A stretch of DNA of 64,000 bases from an uncultured Bacteroidales bacterium (GCA_900314925.1 OMXC01000007.1:43880-107879); one strand, 5' to 3'; positions 26,815 to 36,337 are shown, counted from the first letter of the stretch. Program-made: numbers and translations. Notes: generated by a model not told the origin, from the letters alone.

Positions 26815-27567
26815 ATGAAGAAAATCTTTGCAATGGCAGCTGCGTTGCTGCTCAGTGCCAGCATGATGAGCGCCCAGAACACGTTCAAGGGTATCGTGAA
26901 GTACAAAGTGGAGTCGACAGGCCAGGTGGCCATGACCATCCCCGAGGAAGCCGCTACCGCGGAGATCAGGGTGTCTGGCGACGACATGTTCACCAAGAGC
27001 GCCATATTCATGAGCTCGCCGTTCTCGGAGTGCATCCTGGTGCAGAACCTCACCATGACCCGCTGCGAGAACTACGGCATGCTGCTCAGCTACCTGCGCA
27101 GCCAGGGGTCGGAGTTCGACTATCAGGGCGACGGCAAGCTGATCATCAAAAACACCGCCAAGGCCGATGCCTTCGACAGCCTCGAGATTGTCGACAAGGA
27201 GCCTGGCCATTTCTACATTGAGTACACCACCGAGACCAAGGAGATCGCCGGTGTGACGGCCAAGAAGATGGTGCGCCACGTGTTTGACGAAGAGGGCGTC
27301 GACCACCCCACGGAGATGTGGATCAGCGACGAGATAGGTCCGCGCGTCAACATACTCTTCGACGGCATCAAGGGCATGCCGCTGCAGTGCACCGTCGACG
27401 CCGGCGAGGGCAAGGCCATCACCTACACCGCCACCGAGGTGGTGAAGGGCAAGGTGAAGGAAGCCGACTTCCTGCTGCCCGACGGCTACGACACCCTCAG
27501 CGAGGAGGAGCTCGAGACCCTCGGCACCCAGCTGCAGGAAGAGCTTGAACTGTTGCAGGAAGAGTAG
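26815..27567 (+). CDS. Exported protein with DUF4412-like features
   Basis: A 250-aa protein beginning with a signal peptide (MKKIFAMAAALLLSASMMSA, cut before QNTFKG). The mature start FKGIVKYKVESTG and later KEIAGVTAKKMVRHVFDEEG and TEMWISDEIGP resemble Bacteroidota exported proteins of the DUF4412 / GLPGLI type, which have a beta-rich fold and no known function. The C-terminus is strongly acidic (EEELETLGTQLQEELELLQEE). It precedes ftsK by 40 nt of repeat-like sequence; co-transcription is plausible. Confidence 0.65.
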   Translation: MKKIFAMAAALLLSASMMSAQNTFKGIVKYKVESTGQVAMTIPEEAATAEIRVSGDDMFTKSAIFMSSPFSECILVQNLTMTRCENYGMLLSYLRSQGSEFDYQGDGKLIIKNTAKADAFDSLEIVDKEPGHFYIEYTTETKEIAGVTAKKMVRHVFDEEGVDHPTEMWISDEIGPRVNILFDGIKGMPLQCTVDAGEGKAITYTATEVVKGKVKEADFLLPDGYDTLSEEELETLGTQLQEELELLQEE

Positions 27568-27570
27568 GCT

Positions 27571-27607
27571 GTCAGTTAAGAGTTAGGAGTTAAGAGTTAG
27601 GAGTTAA
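27571..27607. repeat. TTAAGAGTTAGGAG tandem repeat
   Basis: About two and a half copies of a 14-bp unit directly upstream of the GTG start of ftsK. A related sequence stands at 14878-14912. Confidence 0.75.
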
Positions 27608-30148
27608 GTGGCCAAAGGTAAAAAGAAAACTAACGCCAAGGGCAAGGCTGCCGCGGGCAAGAGCCGCGCGGCGGCTTTCGTAGCGTTCCTGCGCAGCCAG
27701 CGCTTCGCGCACATCCGCGGCGCGGTCTACGTGCTGTTCTCTGTCTTTCTGGTGATAGCCATGATAGGCTTCTACGTCACCGACGCCCGCGGCGGATGGA
27801 CGGGCTCGCTGGGCAAGGAGGTGGCGGAGTTCTTCGCCGTCAACCTCTTCGGCATCGGCAGCCTCGGCTTCGCGCTGCTGTTCTTCGTCTACGGCATGCG
27901 GCTGTGGGGCGTGGTGGTGATGCCGTGGTGGAAGACCTTCGGCAGCACGCTGTTCTGGATGCTCTGGTGCTCGCTCACGCTGGGCTACATCGGCGGTGCG
28001 TGGGTGAAGAGCGAGGGCTTCGAGAACTACGCCGGCATAGGCCTGCTGATGGCCGAGCCGCTGCACAGCCTGCTGAGCTGGTGGACGCTGGTGGTGCTGC
28101 TCTTCCTGGCGGTGCTCTTCCTTGTGCTGGTGCACAAGATGGAGCTGCCTAAGGTGGACGTCAAAGGGCTTGCCAAGAAGATGGAGCACGAGATAGAGGT
28201 GGCCGCCACTGAGCGTGAGCACGAGGAGAAGAAGAAGGAGGGCGTGGAGCTGACGTCGGAGGTGGCAGCGCTGATGAACGAGGCAGATGAGGCCGAGCCG
28301 GAAGCCCCGGCCGAGGCCGAAGAGGACGAAGGGGCCGACTTTGACGAGGAGGCCATGCGGCTCTTCCATCAGCCGGCGGATGTCGCCGAGGAGCAGCCCG
28401 CTGCCGAGGAACCGGCATTCTCCATAGACGACGAGTTCGCGCGCGTCAACGCCCGTGCCCAGGCCGCTGCCGCCGAGGCTGCGGAGGATGTAAGCTTCAC
28501 CATAGAAGGCATGGACGAGAACGGCGAGACGGCCGACACCGCCGAGGAGGCCGTGGACGCCGAGGAGGGCGAGCCCGTGGACGAGAACGACGAACCCCTC
28601 GCCGACGACGACTACCGTCGCCACATAGGCATCGACGAGCCCTACGACCCGCACCTCGACCTGAGCGACTACGTGATGCCCGACACCGGCATACTCGAGG
28701 ACTGGGAGGCGTCGAACACGCGCGTCACCAAGGAGGAGCTGGTGGCCAACAAAGACCGCATCGTGCAGACCCTGAAGGACTACGGCATAGAGATCACCGA
28801 GATTACGGCCACGCCCGGCCCCACGGTGACCCTCTACAAGATAAAGCCCGCCGCGGGTGTGCGCATCAGCAAGATAAAGAACCTCGAAGACGACATAGCC
28901 CTGAGCCTCGCGGCCCTCGGCATACGCATCATAGCCCCGATACCCGGCGAGAGCAACGTGGGTATCGAGGTGCCCAACGCCAAGCCGCAGATCGTGGCCA
29001 TGAAGACCATGCTGGAGAGCGAGGCGTTCCAGAAGGCCAAGGAGAAGATGGAGCTGCCCATAGCCTTCGGCAAGACCATCAGCAACGAGTGCTTCGTCAC
29101 CGACCTGGCCAAGATGCCCCACCTGCTCATGGCCGGTGCCACGGGCACGGGTAAGTCAGTGGGCTTGAACGCCGTGCTGGCGAGCCTGCTGTACACCAAA
29201 CATCCGTCGGAGCTGAAGCTTGTGCTCGTGGACCCGAAGAAGGTGGAGTTCAGCCTCTACTCGGCCCTGGAACGGCACTACCTGGCCAAGATGCCCGACG
29301 AGGAGGAGGCCGTCATCACCGACGTCAAGAAGGTGGTGCGCACGCTGAACAGCCTCTGCATAGAGATGGACAGCCGCTACGACCTGCTGAAGCAGGCCAA
29401 GGTGAGGAAGATAACGGAATACAACGAGAAGTTCTGCAAGCGTATGCTGAGTCCCGCCAACGGGCACCGCTACCTGCCGTATATTGTTGTGGTCATCGAC
29501 GAGTTCGGCGACCTCATCATGACCGCCGGCAAGGAGGTGGAGCTTCCCATAGCCCGTCTGGCACAGCTGGCACGTGCCGTGGGCATACACCTCATCATCG
29601 CCACCCAGCGCCCGACGACCAACATCATCACCGGCACCATCAAGGCCAACTTCCCGGCGCGTGTGGCTTTCCGCGTGACCAGCGGCATCGACAGCAAGAC
29701 CATCCTCGACACCGGCGGGGCGCAGCAGCTGATAGGCCGCGGCGACATGCTCATATCGCTGGCGGGCAAGGATATGATACGTCTGCAGTGCGCCCTTATC
29801 GACACGCCGGAGATTGACAAGCTCGTCAAGTTCATAGGCGACCAGCGCGGCTATCCCGAGGGCTTCGAGCTGCCGGAGTATCTCGACGAGAACGAGGAGC
29901 CCAACAAGGAGTTTGACGCCAAGAGCAAGGACGAGTACTTCAACGACGCGGCGCGTCTGGTGGTGGCCTCGCAGTTCGGCAGCACGAGTCTGTTGCAGCG
30001 CAAGCTGCAGCTCGGCTACAACCGCGCAGGGCGCATCATCGACCAGCTGGAGGCCGCCGGCATCGTGGGCCCCAGCAACGGCAGCAAGCCACGCGATGTG
30101 CTGATACACGACGAGGTGAGCCTCGAAGAACTATTGAAATCATTGTGA
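27608..30148 (+). CDS. ftsK: DNA translocase FtsK/SpoIIIE family
   Basis: An 846-aa septal DNA pump that aligns and clears chromosome ends at division. Four N-terminal membrane helices (within residues 35-180) are followed by a long acidic linker rich in Glu/Ala (about 205-350). The motor comes next, with Walker A GATGTGKS at about 510-517, VVVIDEFGDLIM as Walker B, and ATQRPTTNIITGTIK. A C-terminal gamma winged helix begins near SQFGSTSLLQRKLQLGYNRA and would read KOPS-like sites. The start is GTG; MAKGKKK fits the family. It is followed 2 nt later by a lipoprotein gene, so three further genes are probably in the operon. Confidence 0.95.
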   Translation: MAKGKKKTNAKGKAAAGKSRAAAFVAFLRSQRFAHIRGAVYVLFSVFLVIAMIGFYVTDARGGWTGSLGKEVAEFFAVNLFGIGSLGFALLFFVYGMRLWGVVVMPWWKTFGSTLFWMLWCSLTLGYIGGAWVKSEGFENYAGIGLLMAEPLHSLLSWWTLVVLLFLAVLFLVLVHKMELPKVDVKGLAKKMEHEIEVAATEREHEEKKKEGVELTSEVAALMNEADEAEPEAPAEAEEDEGADFDEEAMRLFHQPADVAEEQPAAEEPAFSIDDEFARVNARAQAAAAEAAEDVSFTIEGMDENGETADTAEEAVDAEEGEPVDENDEPLADDDYRRHIGIDEPYDPHLDLSDYVMPDTGILEDWEASNTRVTKEELVANKDRIVQTLKDYGIEITEITATPGPTVTLYKIKPAAGVRISKIKNLEDDIALSLAALGIRIIAPIPGESNVGIEVPNAKPQIVAMKTMLESEAFQKAKEKMELPIAFGKTISNECFVTDLAKMPHLLMAGATGTGKSVGLNAVLASLLYTKHPSELKLVLVDPKKVEFSLYSALERHYLAKMPDEEEAVITDVKKVVRTLNSLCIEMDSRYDLLKQAKVRKITEYNEKFCKRMLSPANGHRYLPYIVVVIDEFGDLIMTAGKEVELPIARLAQLARAVGIHLIIATQRPTTNIITGTIKANFPARVAFRVTSGIDSKTILDTGGAQQLIGRGDMLISLAGKDMIRLQCALIDTPEIDKLVKFIGDQRGYPEGFELPEYLDENEEPNKEFDAKSKDEYFNDAARLVVASQFGSTSLLQRKLQLGYNRAGRIIDQLEAAGIVGPSNGSKPRDVLIHDEVSLEELLKSL

Positions 30149-30150
30149 TT

Positions 30151-30399
30151 ATGAAACGTAAGATACTCATACTGGCAGGCGCGGCGCTGCTGATGGCGGC
30201 GGCCGCGGGATGCTCGAAGCAGAAGACCTGCCGCTGTTCGGTGAAGAATTCGTCGCAGGTGCGCATCGTGAAGATCGAGAAGGGCGAGTGCGAACAGCTG
30301 CACTGGTTCCAGGGACACGACGAGGTGGACTCGCTGTGGGCCGACTCGCTGCTGTGTACGGACTACGATTTCCGTATTGATTCTATTTTTGAAAACTGA
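30151..30399 (+). CDS. Small lipoprotein
   Basis: An 82-aa protein with a type II signal peptide and lipobox AAAGC (Cys at residue 17 or so). The mature part has a CRCSVKN segment and no recognised domain. It starts 2 nt after the ftsK stop. The next gene has the same size and a similar C-x-C pattern (QCKCTYTE), so the two may be diverged duplicates. Confidence 0.75.
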   Translation: MKRKILILAGAALLMAAAAGCSKQKTCRCSVKNSSQVRIVKIEKGECEQLHWFQGHDEVDSLWADSLLCTDYDFRIDSIFEN

Positions 30400-30403
30400 A
30401 GCC

Positions 30404-30670
30404 ATGAAGAAGATATTGCTGACAGCCGGTGCCGCAGCGCTGCTATTGCTCGCCTCGTGCAACAAAGAGAGGCAGTGCAAGTGCACATACACCGAGATGG
30501 AGAACGACAATTCGTTGCGTTTCATGTATGTGGACTACGGCATGAAGTGCGAGAACATCACGGAGATGTCTGAAGAGATACATATCACCGACAGCACCAC
30601 TACGCCGCCGAGCCACTCGCTGCGCCGCATAGAGGTGCACAAAGTCTCCTGTCGCGACTATGGCAAGTGA
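30404..30670 (+). CDS. Small lipoprotein, probable paralogue of the preceding one
   Basis: An 88-aa protein with signal peptide MKKILLTAGAAALLLL and lipobox LASC. The mature sequence starts with NKERQCKCTYTE, paralleling SKQKTCRCSVKN in the upstream gene. Function unknown; both may sit in the inner leaflet of the outer membrane. It overlaps the MauE-like gene by 11 nt. Confidence 0.72.
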   Translation: MKKILLTAGAAALLLLASCNKERQCKCTYTEMENDNSLRFMYVDYGMKCENITEMSEEIHITDSTTTPPSHSLRRIEVHKVSCRDYGK

Positions 30671-31553
30671 TACGGCCGGCGAGCCCGCGGCAAGACGCAG
30701 CCCGGCGAGAGTGGCGGCATGTGTGCTCAGGGTGTTGCTGGGGGTGGTGTTTGCCGTGTCGGCGGTGGCCAAGCTGGTTGCCATAGATTCCTTTGAGCTT
30801 TACATCTTTTCCTACGGCTTTGTGCCGTTGAACGTCACTTTTGTCCTTGCGCGCCTCTGCATAGCCGGGGAGGCTCTGCTGGCGGTGATGATAGTCACCG
30901 GGTGGTGGCGGCGCTGGGTGAACCTGGCGGTGCTGGCAGTGCTGCTGTTGTTCAGTGTTTTCCTTTGCTATGCCGCTCTGTCGGGACGCGACGATTCGTG
31001 CCAGTGCATGGGCCGGTTGGCCGATATGCCGCCGGCGGTGTCGCTGCTGAAGAACGCGGTGCTGATAGTGGCGACGCTGTTCGTCATGAAGCTGGAACGC
31101 GGAGGCGAAGAGAGCCGGTGGCCTGCGGCAAGGAAGGTCGTCGTGACGCTGGCGGTGGCGGTCGGGCTGACGGTGGCGGTATTCACCATATCGGTGCCAG
31201 ACAGCTGGATGTTTGGCGACGAGGAGATGCTGTACGACAAGGAGTTGTTGCAGGAGACTGTGAGGGAGCGCGGGCTTGACGACGGGCACAAGCTGGTGGC
31301 TTTCGTTACGCCGGGGTGCCCTTATTGCAAGATGAGCAGGGAGAAGATAGGCATGATAGCCAAGCGCCACGACCTTGACACCACGGCGATAGTGTATATA
31401 GAGCCTGCCGACATCGGGGCTCAGAGGTTCATGGACCTCACATACGGGAGCCGTCCGTTGGTGGTCCTTGTCGCTGACGGTACGCCGGTGGGTACCTGCC
31501 ACTACCGCAACATCGACGAGCGCAGCCTTGCCGGCTTCCTGCCGAAACAGTAG
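30660..31553 (+). CDS. MauE/DoxX-like membrane protein fused to a thioredoxin-like domain
   Basis: A 297-aa protein with about four helices in residues 15-145 (DoxX/MauE pattern, including RVLLGVVFAVSAVAKL near 23), a fifth helix near 160, and an extracytoplasmic thioredoxin-like domain with CPYC (VTPGCPYCKMSREK near 215). MauE-type proteins help disulfide formation in the periplasm; the attached CxxC domain suggests a self-contained thiol redox relay. The two lipoproteins just upstream are cysteine-rich and could be substrates, but this is inference. The N-terminal 15 residues are unusually Arg/Ala-rich. Confidence 0.78.
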   Translation: MASDTAGEPAARRSPARVAACVLRVLLGVVFAVSAVAKLVAIDSFELYIFSYGFVPLNVTFVLARLCIAGEALLAVMIVTGWWRRWVNLAVLAVLLLFSVFLCYAALSGRDDSCQCMGRLADMPPAVSLLKNAVLIVATLFVMKLERGGEESRWPAARKVVVTLAVAVGLTVAVFTISVPDSWMFGDEEMLYDKELLQETVRERGLDDGHKLVAFVTPGCPYCKMSREKIGMIAKRHDLDTTAIVYIEPADIGAQRFMDLTYGSRPLVVLVADGTPVGTCHYRNIDERSLAGFLPKQ

Positions 31554-31574
31554 GCTGTTGATAACTTTATTGTT

Positions 31575-31601
31575 GCATTTCATGGGAAATGCGTATATTT
31601 G
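31575..31601 (+). promoter_or_regulatory. Promoter of the PurF-like gene
   Basis: TTG near 31573-31575 and TATATTTG at 31594-31601, 18 nt apart, leaving an AT-rich leader of about 80 nt before the ATG at 31685. Confidence 0.6.
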
Positions 31602-31684
31602 TATTTTAAATATAGGGCTAAATAAGGATATAACATATATGTTATCAATATATTAATATTATCTTTTAACACACAAAAAGCATT

Positions 31685-33097
31685 ATGAGCGGTTTCTTTG
31701 GCGTCGTCAGTGAGCGGCCATGTATCTCCGATTTGTTCTACGGGACAGATTATCATTCACATCTTGGCACCAAGCGTGCCGGTCTGGCGACCTTCGACAA
31801 TGGTCAGGCGCACCAGAACATCCACAACATCCAGAACTCGCATTTCAGGCCTAAATTCTCCAAGGACCTGGACGAGATGAAGGGCAACGTGGGTATTGGC
31901 GTGATCAGCGACACAGAAGCTCAGCCCGTGATGGTGAACTCACACCTTGGACGTTTCGCCATAGCCACGGTCTCGAAGATCAACAACATCGACGAGCTTG
32001 AAAAGGACTGCCTTGAGCGTCATCAGCAGTTCACCGACTTGAGCCGCGGCATGACCAACCCGACGGAGCTTGTGGCGCTGCTCATATCGCAGGGCAAAGA
32101 CTTTGTGGACGGCATAGAGAATGTGTACAACAGGGTGAAGGGAAGCTGCACGATGTTGATACTGACGCCTGATGGCATCATTGCCGCGCGTGACCGCTAC
32201 GGCCGCACCCCGATAGTCATAGGTCGCAGGGGCAATGATTATGCTGTTGCCAGCGAGAGTCACAGCTACATCAACCTTGGCTACGAGACCTGCCGTTTTG
32301 TCGGTCCCGGCGAGATTGTCAAGGTTACGACGGAAGGGGGCATCAAGGTGATGCGTCCTGCCGAAGCGAAGAACCAGATATGCTCGTTCCTGTGGATTTA
32401 CTACGGCTATCCTTGCACCGAATATGAAGGCATCAATGCCGAAGAGGTGCGTTACAACCTTGGCCGTATCATGGGCCAGAAGGACGATGTGGAGGCTGAC
32501 TTCGTCAGTCCTATTCCCGACAGCGGCATAGGTATGGCGCTGGGTTACAGCAACGGGCGCCAGATACCGTACAAACGCGGCCTGCTGAAGTATACTCCCA
32601 CCTGGAGCCGTTCGTTCATGCCGGTGAGCCAGGAGGACCGTTTCCTTGTGGCCAAGATGAAGCTGATACCGTCGCGCGCCATGTTGCAGGGCAAGGAGGT
32701 GGTGTTCTGCGACGACTCGATAGTGCGTGGAACACAGTTGCGCGACAACGTGAAGATGCTCTACGACTACGGTGCCAAGAAAGTGCATGTGCGCATCAGC
32801 TGCCCGCCGCTTGTACACGGCTGCACATTCCTTAACTTCAGCGAGAGCAAGACAGACCGCGAGCTTATCACACGCCGTGTCATAGAGGAGCTTGAGGGTG
32901 GCGAAGTGCGCAGGCTTGAGGCCTATCACGACCACACTACCAAGGAGTATGCCAATATGGTGGAGGTGATAAGGCAGCATGTGGGTGTCGATACGCTGAA
33001 GTTCAACACTGTCGACGACGTGTGTGAAGCCATCGGCCTGCCCAAGGAGAGCATCTGCACACATTGCTTCGATGCATCGTCATACGGCGATAAATAA
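31685..33097 (+). CDS. Amidophosphoribosyltransferase-like protein lacking the N-terminal catalytic cysteine
   Basis: A 470-aa PurF homologue. The phosphoribosyltransferase part is intact, with the PRPP loop VVFCDDSIVRGTQ near residue 342. The N-terminal glutaminase part keeps the fold markers (ARDRYGRTPIVIG, VGPGEIV) but begins MSGFFGVVS. Active enzymes have Cys directly after the initiator or propeptide; here that position is Ser, and the usual LQHRGQ-like loop reads SHLGTKRAG. Glutamine hydrolysis is therefore doubtful and ammonia use or another substrate is possible. Similar cysteine-less proteins are, as far as I recall, widespread in Bacteroidota. It is followed 23 nt later by an unrelated exported protein. 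Confidence 0.8.
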   Translation: MSGFFGVVSERPCISDLFYGTDYHSHLGTKRAGLATFDNGQAHQNIHNIQNSHFRPKFSKDLDEMKGNVGIGVISDTEAQPVMVNSHLGRFAIATVSKINNIDELEKDCLERHQQFTDLSRGMTNPTELVALLISQGKDFVDGIENVYNRVKGSCTMLILTPDGIIAARDRYGRTPIVIGRRGNDYAVASESHSYINLGYETCRFVGPGEIVKVTTEGGIKVMRPAEAKNQICSFLWIYYGYPCTEYEGINAEEVRYNLGRIMGQKDDVEADFVSPIPDSGIGMALGYSNGRQIPYKRGLLKYTPTWSRSFMPVSQEDRFLVAKMKLIPSRAMLQGKEVVFCDDSIVRGTQLRDNVKMLYDYGAKKVHVRISCPPLVHGCTFLNFSESKTDRELITRRVIEELEGGEVRRLEAYHDHTTKEYANMVEVIRQHVGVDTLKFNTVDDVCEAIGLPKESICTHCFDASSYGDK

Positions 33098-33120
33098 AGA
33101 AACCAAGAATTCTGACAGGA

Positions 33121-34953
33121 GTGAAAAAACTTTTTCTAATCCTTATGTGCGTGGCCGTGGGCTATGGCGCCATGGGCCAGAAGCCTAATAAGAACTACCA
33201 TGCACCTACGGTGCTCAGTGTGGGTGACATTGTGGGCAACTACGGACTGGACTCGGCGTGGGTCAACGACACCGCTGCCGCAATGCGCTATCTTGAAGAA
33301 CAGCCTGAGGACTATGTGGTGCTGACCAACCTCTGCGTGTCTATACGCACAAAGGCCCAGAAAGCAATTGCCTCGATTGAGAACGACTATGAGTTTCGCG
33401 ACAGCCTCATCTGGATAGACAGCAACACTGTGCTTGCCGACTACCCGATATACGAGTACCGCCTGCGCAGACTGGCTGATTTCATGGGCAAGATGAGCAT
33501 TCGTTACAGCCGCTTGGAACAACAACGCATAGAGAACGAGAGGGAGGTGGCACGCCAGCGTGCGATAGAAGAGGCTCGCCGTCAGCAGGAAGAGCGTAAC
33601 CGCATTGCTGCAGACTTGCGCTCGAACATTGAGTTGCACCATCGCGCCATTATCGAGAAGTGTGACGGTGCCGGTATCACTGACAAGGTGAAGCTTAAGG
33701 AGTTGAAGGACTTGTACTACAGCTACCTGATGGTATACAACAAGTATGACCTCTCCACCGGCAACGCCACCAATGAGAGTATTGCGCGTCTGGATGAGCT
33801 GAACGCCTTCCAGAATGACCTGCTGGAGAATGTTCTGGGGCAGAATTCGCTGCCTTTCCAGATCGAGAACTTCAAGAATATCCTCAAGGTGCGCTGCGAG
33901 AAGGAGAACAGCGATGTCTACCGTAGCTACACCAAGGTCTTCAAACATACCTCGGTGCCGATATCTTTTGCTGATGTGAGGGAGTATGAGGAGTATATCA
34001 ACCGCATGCATACGGTCATAAACGTGCAGCAGCGCTATATGCAGACGATTGACCTGCGCGCCACCATAGCGTCGGGTACGGAAGCTATACAGTCGCAATA
34101 CGGCAAGAAGTATCGTGATGTCGTTTCGTCGTACAAAGAGGTGCTGAAAGGCCTCAACCAGGTGCCGGCTTTCACTACCAACGCCGAGAGTCTGTTGTTT
34201 ATCCAGAGTCTTGAGGACTTCACTATGGCGCAGCAGCTGTATATTGACTATTTCAGTCAGTTGGAGGAGATATCACAACGTTCCGACTCTATCATGAAGC
34301 GCGGTACAGACAATAGGCAACTGTATGATGTCGTTGTCGCCTACCGTGAGATAAGCGACAAGCTGCTTCCGTTGCCGACTTTCCGTGATCCAGAAGGCGC
34401 AAAAGTCTATGAGGGACAGCTGCAGGAGGTGCGCGATGTGCAGCAGTGCTACATGGACGTACTCACGCTTCGCACAACGATAGCGCGCAATGACGATACG
34501 TTGACATCTGTCAGGAAGCTTGACAGAGTGTTGTCTAACGGCTATAAACTACTCCGCAAGCAGGTGGACCTCAGGCCTTCGTTTGCCACTGTCGAGCGTG
34601 GCCGCAGCTTCATCGATATTTTGTCGTCGCATATAGAGATGCAAAACCTCTGTCTTATCACCAAAAAGAAGATAGACCAGATAAAGCGCAACGACAAGCG
34701 GATAGACTTCAAGGAGAACCCCTTCCGTAATATCGTGAAAGCTTATACGCGTATGTATAAGGCATACAGCGATGTGAGTGAGATAACAAACACGGAGGAT
34801 CTGCGTCGATATGGCCGCCAGTGCGACAGGCTCCTTGACCTTCAGAAAGCGTTTATCGATATACAACAAAGCCCGTCGGTGCAGGAGGTGGACAATAGCC
34901 TGAAGAGGGAGACGAGTATAGACAAGATAAAGCTTGTCGTAGGTCTGGAGTGA
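33121..34953 (+). CDS. Exported coiled-coil protein of unknown function
   Basis: A 610-aa protein with a signal peptide (KKLFLILMCVAVGYGAMG, cut near GQ) and mostly helical mature sequence. Residues 130-165 (RLEQQRIENEREVARQRAIE and onward) look like a strong coiled coil. Later parts repeat a motif of about 100 residues centred on YR-x-Y/T-x-K-V and LPTF / PAFTT, suggesting internal duplications. I recognise no family. The start is GTG at 33121, 23 nt after the purF-like stop; no ATG gives a signal peptide. A strong hairpin follows. Confidence 0.7.
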   Translation: MKKLFLILMCVAVGYGAMGQKPNKNYHAPTVLSVGDIVGNYGLDSAWVNDTAAAMRYLEEQPEDYVVLTNLCVSIRTKAQKAIASIENDYEFRDSLIWIDSNTVLADYPIYEYRLRRLADFMGKMSIRYSRLEQQRIENEREVARQRAIEEARRQQEERNRIAADLRSNIELHHRAIIEKCDGAGITDKVKLKELKDLYYSYLMVYNKYDLSTGNATNESIARLDELNAFQNDLLENVLGQNSLPFQIENFKNILKVRCEKENSDVYRSYTKVFKHTSVPISFADVREYEEYINRMHTVINVQQRYMQTIDLRATIASGTEAIQSQYGKKYRDVVSSYKEVLKGLNQVPAFTTNAESLLFIQSLEDFTMAQQLYIDYFSQLEEISQRSDSIMKRGTDNRQLYDVVVAYREISDKLLPLPTFRDPEGAKVYEGQLQEVRDVQQCYMDVLTLRTTIARNDDTLTSVRKLDRVLSNGYKLLRKQVDLRPSFATVERGRSFIDILSSHIEMQNLCLITKKKIDQIKRNDKRIDFKENPFRNIVKAYTRMYKAYSDVSEITNTEDLRRYGRQCDRLLDLQKAFIDIQQSPSVQEVDNSLKRETSIDKIKLVVGLE

Positions 34954-34970
34954 GTTAGAGGGAATACAAT

Positions 34971-35002
34971 AAGAGGCTGATACGTTATCGTGTCAGCCTC
35001 TT
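34971..35002. terminator. Bidirectional terminator between convergent genes
   Basis: A 14-bp stem (AAGAGGCTGATACG with CGTGTCAGCCTCTT, one G-T pair) around a TTAT loop, followed by TTGTTTTATTT on the plus strand. It separates the exported protein gene from pyrC. Confidence 0.88.
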
Positions 35003-35005
35003 GTT

Positions 35006-36337
35006 TTATTTGCAGAAAGTCAGCGGTTCTGCAGGACCGTCTTCTTGGCCATTAACGAAGACTTTTTCTATACGGGTGTGGAATGTCTGACCTTCGAGTG
35101 GGCTCCATCCGCATTTGCTGAGCAGGCTTTCCTTGGTTACCGTTTCTTCAACATGAGGACGAATCAGTACGAGGTCGGCCTTATATCCTTTGCGTATGAA
35201 GCCGCGGCCGTTGATGCCGAATAGTATGGCTGGGTTGTGGCACATTTTCTTTACTGTCATCGTCAGCAGTTCGTCGTTGTCTATGGCGACTTCCATCATC
35301 ATCTGAAGCGAGTGCTGGATGGACGGTATACCGCTGGGAGCGTCAAAGTAAGGCTTTTGTTTTGCCTGGATGGTGTGAGGTGCGTGGTCGGTTGCTATGG
35401 TGTCGATGAGGTCGTCCTCGAGGGCGGCCCAGAGTGCAAGACGGTCGTCGTTGCTCTTGATGGCGGGGTTGCACTTGATGAGGTTGCCGAGTTGCTGGTA
35501 GTCGCGGTCGTCGAACCAGAGGTGGTTGGGTGTCACTTCCGCGGTTATGTGCTTTTGAGTAATGTCGAAGTTGCTGAGCAGGCTGAGCTCTGTCGCCGTT
35601 GAGATGTGTGCGATATGCAGACGTGTGCCGAAACGGCGGGCTCGTTCGATGGCCTTGTAGCTGCTGAGGAAGCATGCTTCGGTGTTGCGTATCTGGGGGT
35701 GCAACGCGGCGGTCTCACGGTCTGTCCCTTGGCATTCGCGTTTCATGTTCAGCATGTTGGCTTGTATAACGGCTTCCTCCTCGCAGTGAGCCACGATGAG
35801 CTTGCGGGCGTCGCGGAACAGATGGTCAAGCTGTGTGCTGTCGTTGACGAGCATGTTGCCTGTGCTTGAGCCGAGGAAGAGCTTGATGGCAGCGTAGCTT
35901 GTAGGTTCGACGGCGATGATGCTGTCGATGTTGTCGTTCGTGGCACCGAGCATGAAGCCGTAGTTCACGGCACTGTCACGTGCTGCGAGTGCTTCTTTTT
36001 GCCGCAAGGCCTCGACGGTTGTTGTCAGGGGGTTGGTGTTGGGCATGTCGATGACTGATGTCACGCCGCCAGCCCGTGCTGCACGGCTTTCGGAGTAGAA
36101 GGTCCCTGCCGGGTTTTCGCTCATGCCGCCGTCGCGGAAATGCACGTGGGTGTCGATGATGCCAGGCATCAATATGAGGCCTTCTGAATCCAGAATCCTG
36201 ACATCGGAATCCTGCTCGATGCTCATCGTGTTCGCTGTCTCGAACACTTCCACTATGAGGTCGTCCTTAATGAGTACCGAGCCTGTAAAGATGCGGCCTT
36301 CGTTGACGATGGTCGCGTTGTGGATTAGTGTTTTCAG
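35006..36337 (-). CDS. pyrC: Dihydroorotase, apparently starting at CTG
   Basis: Zinc hydrolase of pyrimidine synthesis (carbamoyl-aspartate to dihydroorotate). The 443-aa protein has the metal motif DTHVHFRDGG near residue 60, then IDMPNTNPLTT, LIVAHCEE, LHIAHIST and ATDHAPH. The homologous N-terminus (KTLIHNATIVNEGRIF) is preceded in frame by GTT-CTG and no ATG, GTG or TTG in a sensible place. CTG at 36337-36335 overlaps the upstream TGA as CTGA and is preceded by GGGAGGAAG, an unusually good ribosome-binding sequence. A sequencing error or a longer form starting at an upstream ATG are alternatives. It is the last gene of the efflux operon. Confidence 0.88.
   Translation of the reverse strand: MKTLIHNATIVNEGRIFTGSVLIKDDLIVEVFETANTMSIEQDSDVRILDSEGLILMPGIIDTHVHFRDGGMSENPAGTFYSESRAARAGGVTSVIDMPNTNPLTTTVEALRQKEALAARDSAVNYGFMLGATNDNIDSIIAVEPTSYAAIKLFLGSSTGNMLVNDSTQLDHLFRDARKLIVAHCEEEAVIQANMLNMKRECQGTDRETAALHPQIRNTEACFLSSYKAIERARRFGTRLHIAHISTATELSLLSNFDITQKHITAEVTPNHLWFDDRDYQQLGNLIKCNPAIKSNDDRLALWAALEDDLIDTIATDHAPHTIQAKQKPYFDAPSGIPSIQHSLQMMMEVAIDNDELLTMTVKKMCHNPAILFGINGRGFIRKGYKADLVLIRPHVEETVTKESLLSKCGWSPLEGQTFHTRIEKVFVNGQEDGPAEPLTFCK

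Noticed and set aside
26457..27056. N-terminal extension of the 7TM-HD protein to 27056
   Set aside because: The extension crosses the promoter box and the palindromic element and shows no signal peptide or domain.
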